From Anaerolineales bacterium (GTDB taxonomy: Bacteria > Chloroflexota > Anaerolineae > Promineifilales > Promineifilaceae), in contig JAGQGA010000429.1 in NCBI GenBank assembly GCA_020432595.1, forward strand, positions 1-5,089: a stretch of 5,089 nt of DNA, in the 5' to 3' direction. The position numbers and the translations under genes were made by a program. Below the pieces are notes generated by a model. That model made no database searches and was not told where the DNA came from. It saw only the letters and a list, made by a program, of their open reading frames with translations. Below are positions 4,925 through 5,089 of the stretch, one piece after another; within the stretch, counting starts at the first letter, position 1, and each line of letters begins with the position of its first letter.

Positions 4925-4953
4925 GATCGTAGTGCGTATTGTGTAGTGTGTAA
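4923..4953 (+). repeat. Dispersed 31-nt repeat, copy 2
   Basis: It begins in the LysM stop codon (AAGATCGTAGTG) and runs into the terminator stem. It is 22 of 31 identical, without gaps, to 244-274 upstream of tyrA. Confidence 0.5.
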
Positions 4954-4984
4954 GGGGCGTGTTTTCATAAACACGCCCTTTTTT
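4952..4984 (+). terminator. Strong intrinsic terminator of the LysM gene
   Basis: A perfect 10-bp stem, GGGCGTGTTT (4955-4964) with AAACACGCCC (4969-4978), has a 4-nt loop TCAT and is followed by six T residues (4979-4984). Three further pairs at the base (G·T, A-T, A-T) extend it into the T-run. It lies 27 nt after the LysM stop codon. Confidence 0.92.
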
Positions 4985-4985
4985 C

Positions 4986-5014
4986 TTGCCAAACGGCCGT
5001 TTCCCCCCTAGAAT
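4986..5014 (+). promoter_or_regulatory. Promoter of the right-edge gene, leaderless geometry
   Basis: TTGCCA (4986-4991, 5 of 6 to TTGACA) and TAGAAT (5009-5014, 5 of 6 to TATAAT) are separated by the ideal 17 nt. The -10 ends 7 nt before the ATG at 5022, so the mRNA would start at the ATG. No Shine-Dalgarno is present in this gap. The -35 begins one base after the terminator T-run. The palindrome AACGGCCGTT fills the first ten bases of the spacer. Confidence 0.7.
4991..5002. repeat. 12-bp palindrome AAACGGCCGTTT, copy 7 (promoter spacer)
   Basis: Perfect 12-bp palindrome with the 10-mer core at 4992-5001. It begins on the last base of the candidate -35 and sits wholly before the -10. A protein bound here would touch RNA polymerase contacts, but being a member of a widespread repeat is an equally good explanation. 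Confidence 0.85.
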
Positions 5015-5021
5015 CGAACAG

Positions 5022-5089
5022 ATGAGCCAGGATGATTTGTCGGCAAAGCTGCGGCGGTTGGGCGTGGTCAAAGGGGCACGTGAGCTGAA
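5022..5089 (+). CDS. 5' end of an unrecognised gene, cut by the right window edge
   Basis: From the ATG at 5022 the frame is open for 22 codons to the edge, reading MSQDDLSAKLRRLGVVKGAR and then EL. The 'LRRLGVVKGAREL' segment reminds me of N-termini of bacterial ribonuclease H-like (YprB-type) exonuclease proteins, but this is memory of a short stretch and not enough for a name. The start is supported by a well-spaced TTGCCA/TAGAAT promoter directly upstream and by the terminator that insulates the gene from the LysM gene. There is no Shine-Dalgarno, so leaderless translation is likely. The frame could only be false if the real start lies beyond the window. Confidence 0.6.
   Translation, partial: MSQDDLSAKLRRLGVVKGAREL

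Noticed and set aside
4217..5071. 284-codon minus-strand open frame
   Set aside because: It is antisense to the low-complexity coiled coil, crosses the strong terminator and promoter, and its product is Leu/Ser/Arg-rich without motifs.

Overview
This 5.1 kb window looks like ordinary chromosomal DNA of a moderately GC-rich bacterium. The decamer palindrome AACGGCCGTT occurs seven times, the MetRS is of the long 'AVAWPYANG' type, and the spacers are full of degenerate short-word repeats. I think this fits an Anaerolineae-like member of the Chloroflexota best, but that is an inference from style; no marker gene here settles it.

Layout, left to right: (1) the 5' end of an unrecognised minus-strand gene (85 down to the left edge); (2) a 265-nt divergent spacer with G-rich 11-nt tandem repeats and an imperfect inverted repeat; (3) tyrA-type prephenate/arogenate dehydrogenase (351-1217, +); (4) a 67-nt gap with three 10-nt repeats and a T-run; (5) a small KdgF-like cupin (1285-1614, +); (6) a 17-bp perfect inverted repeat between convergent genes; (7) metG, methionyl-tRNA synthetase (1664-3445, -), with HLGR in place of the usual HIGH-type signature; (8) a 540-nt divergent spacer holding a metG leader hairpin, an exact 10-bp direct repeat, a highly foldable 95-nt element (3574-3668) and an AT-rich promoter region; (9) a protein of 312 residues with a helical N-terminal domain, a TolA-like charged coiled coil and a C-terminal LysM domain, without a signal peptide (3986-4924, +); (10) a strong intrinsic terminator directly followed by a good promoter; (11) the first 22 codons of an unrecognised gene (5022-right edge, +).

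The genes do not form one pathway. tyrA and the cupin may be co-transcribed; metG is a lone housekeeping gene; the LysM gene has its own promoter region and terminator. The most notable shared features are regulatory. Three starts have a clear Shine-Dalgarno (cupin, metG, LysM). The other three (left-edge gene, tyrA, right-edge gene) have none at normal spacing but carry a TANNNT -10-like box ending 7 or 8 nt before the ATG, as expected for leaderless mRNAs. The palindrome is the second notable feature: its two intergenic copies are the only perfect 12-mers and both lie inside candidate promoters. I found no transposase, CRISPR array, tRNA or rRNA, and no new multi-gene system.
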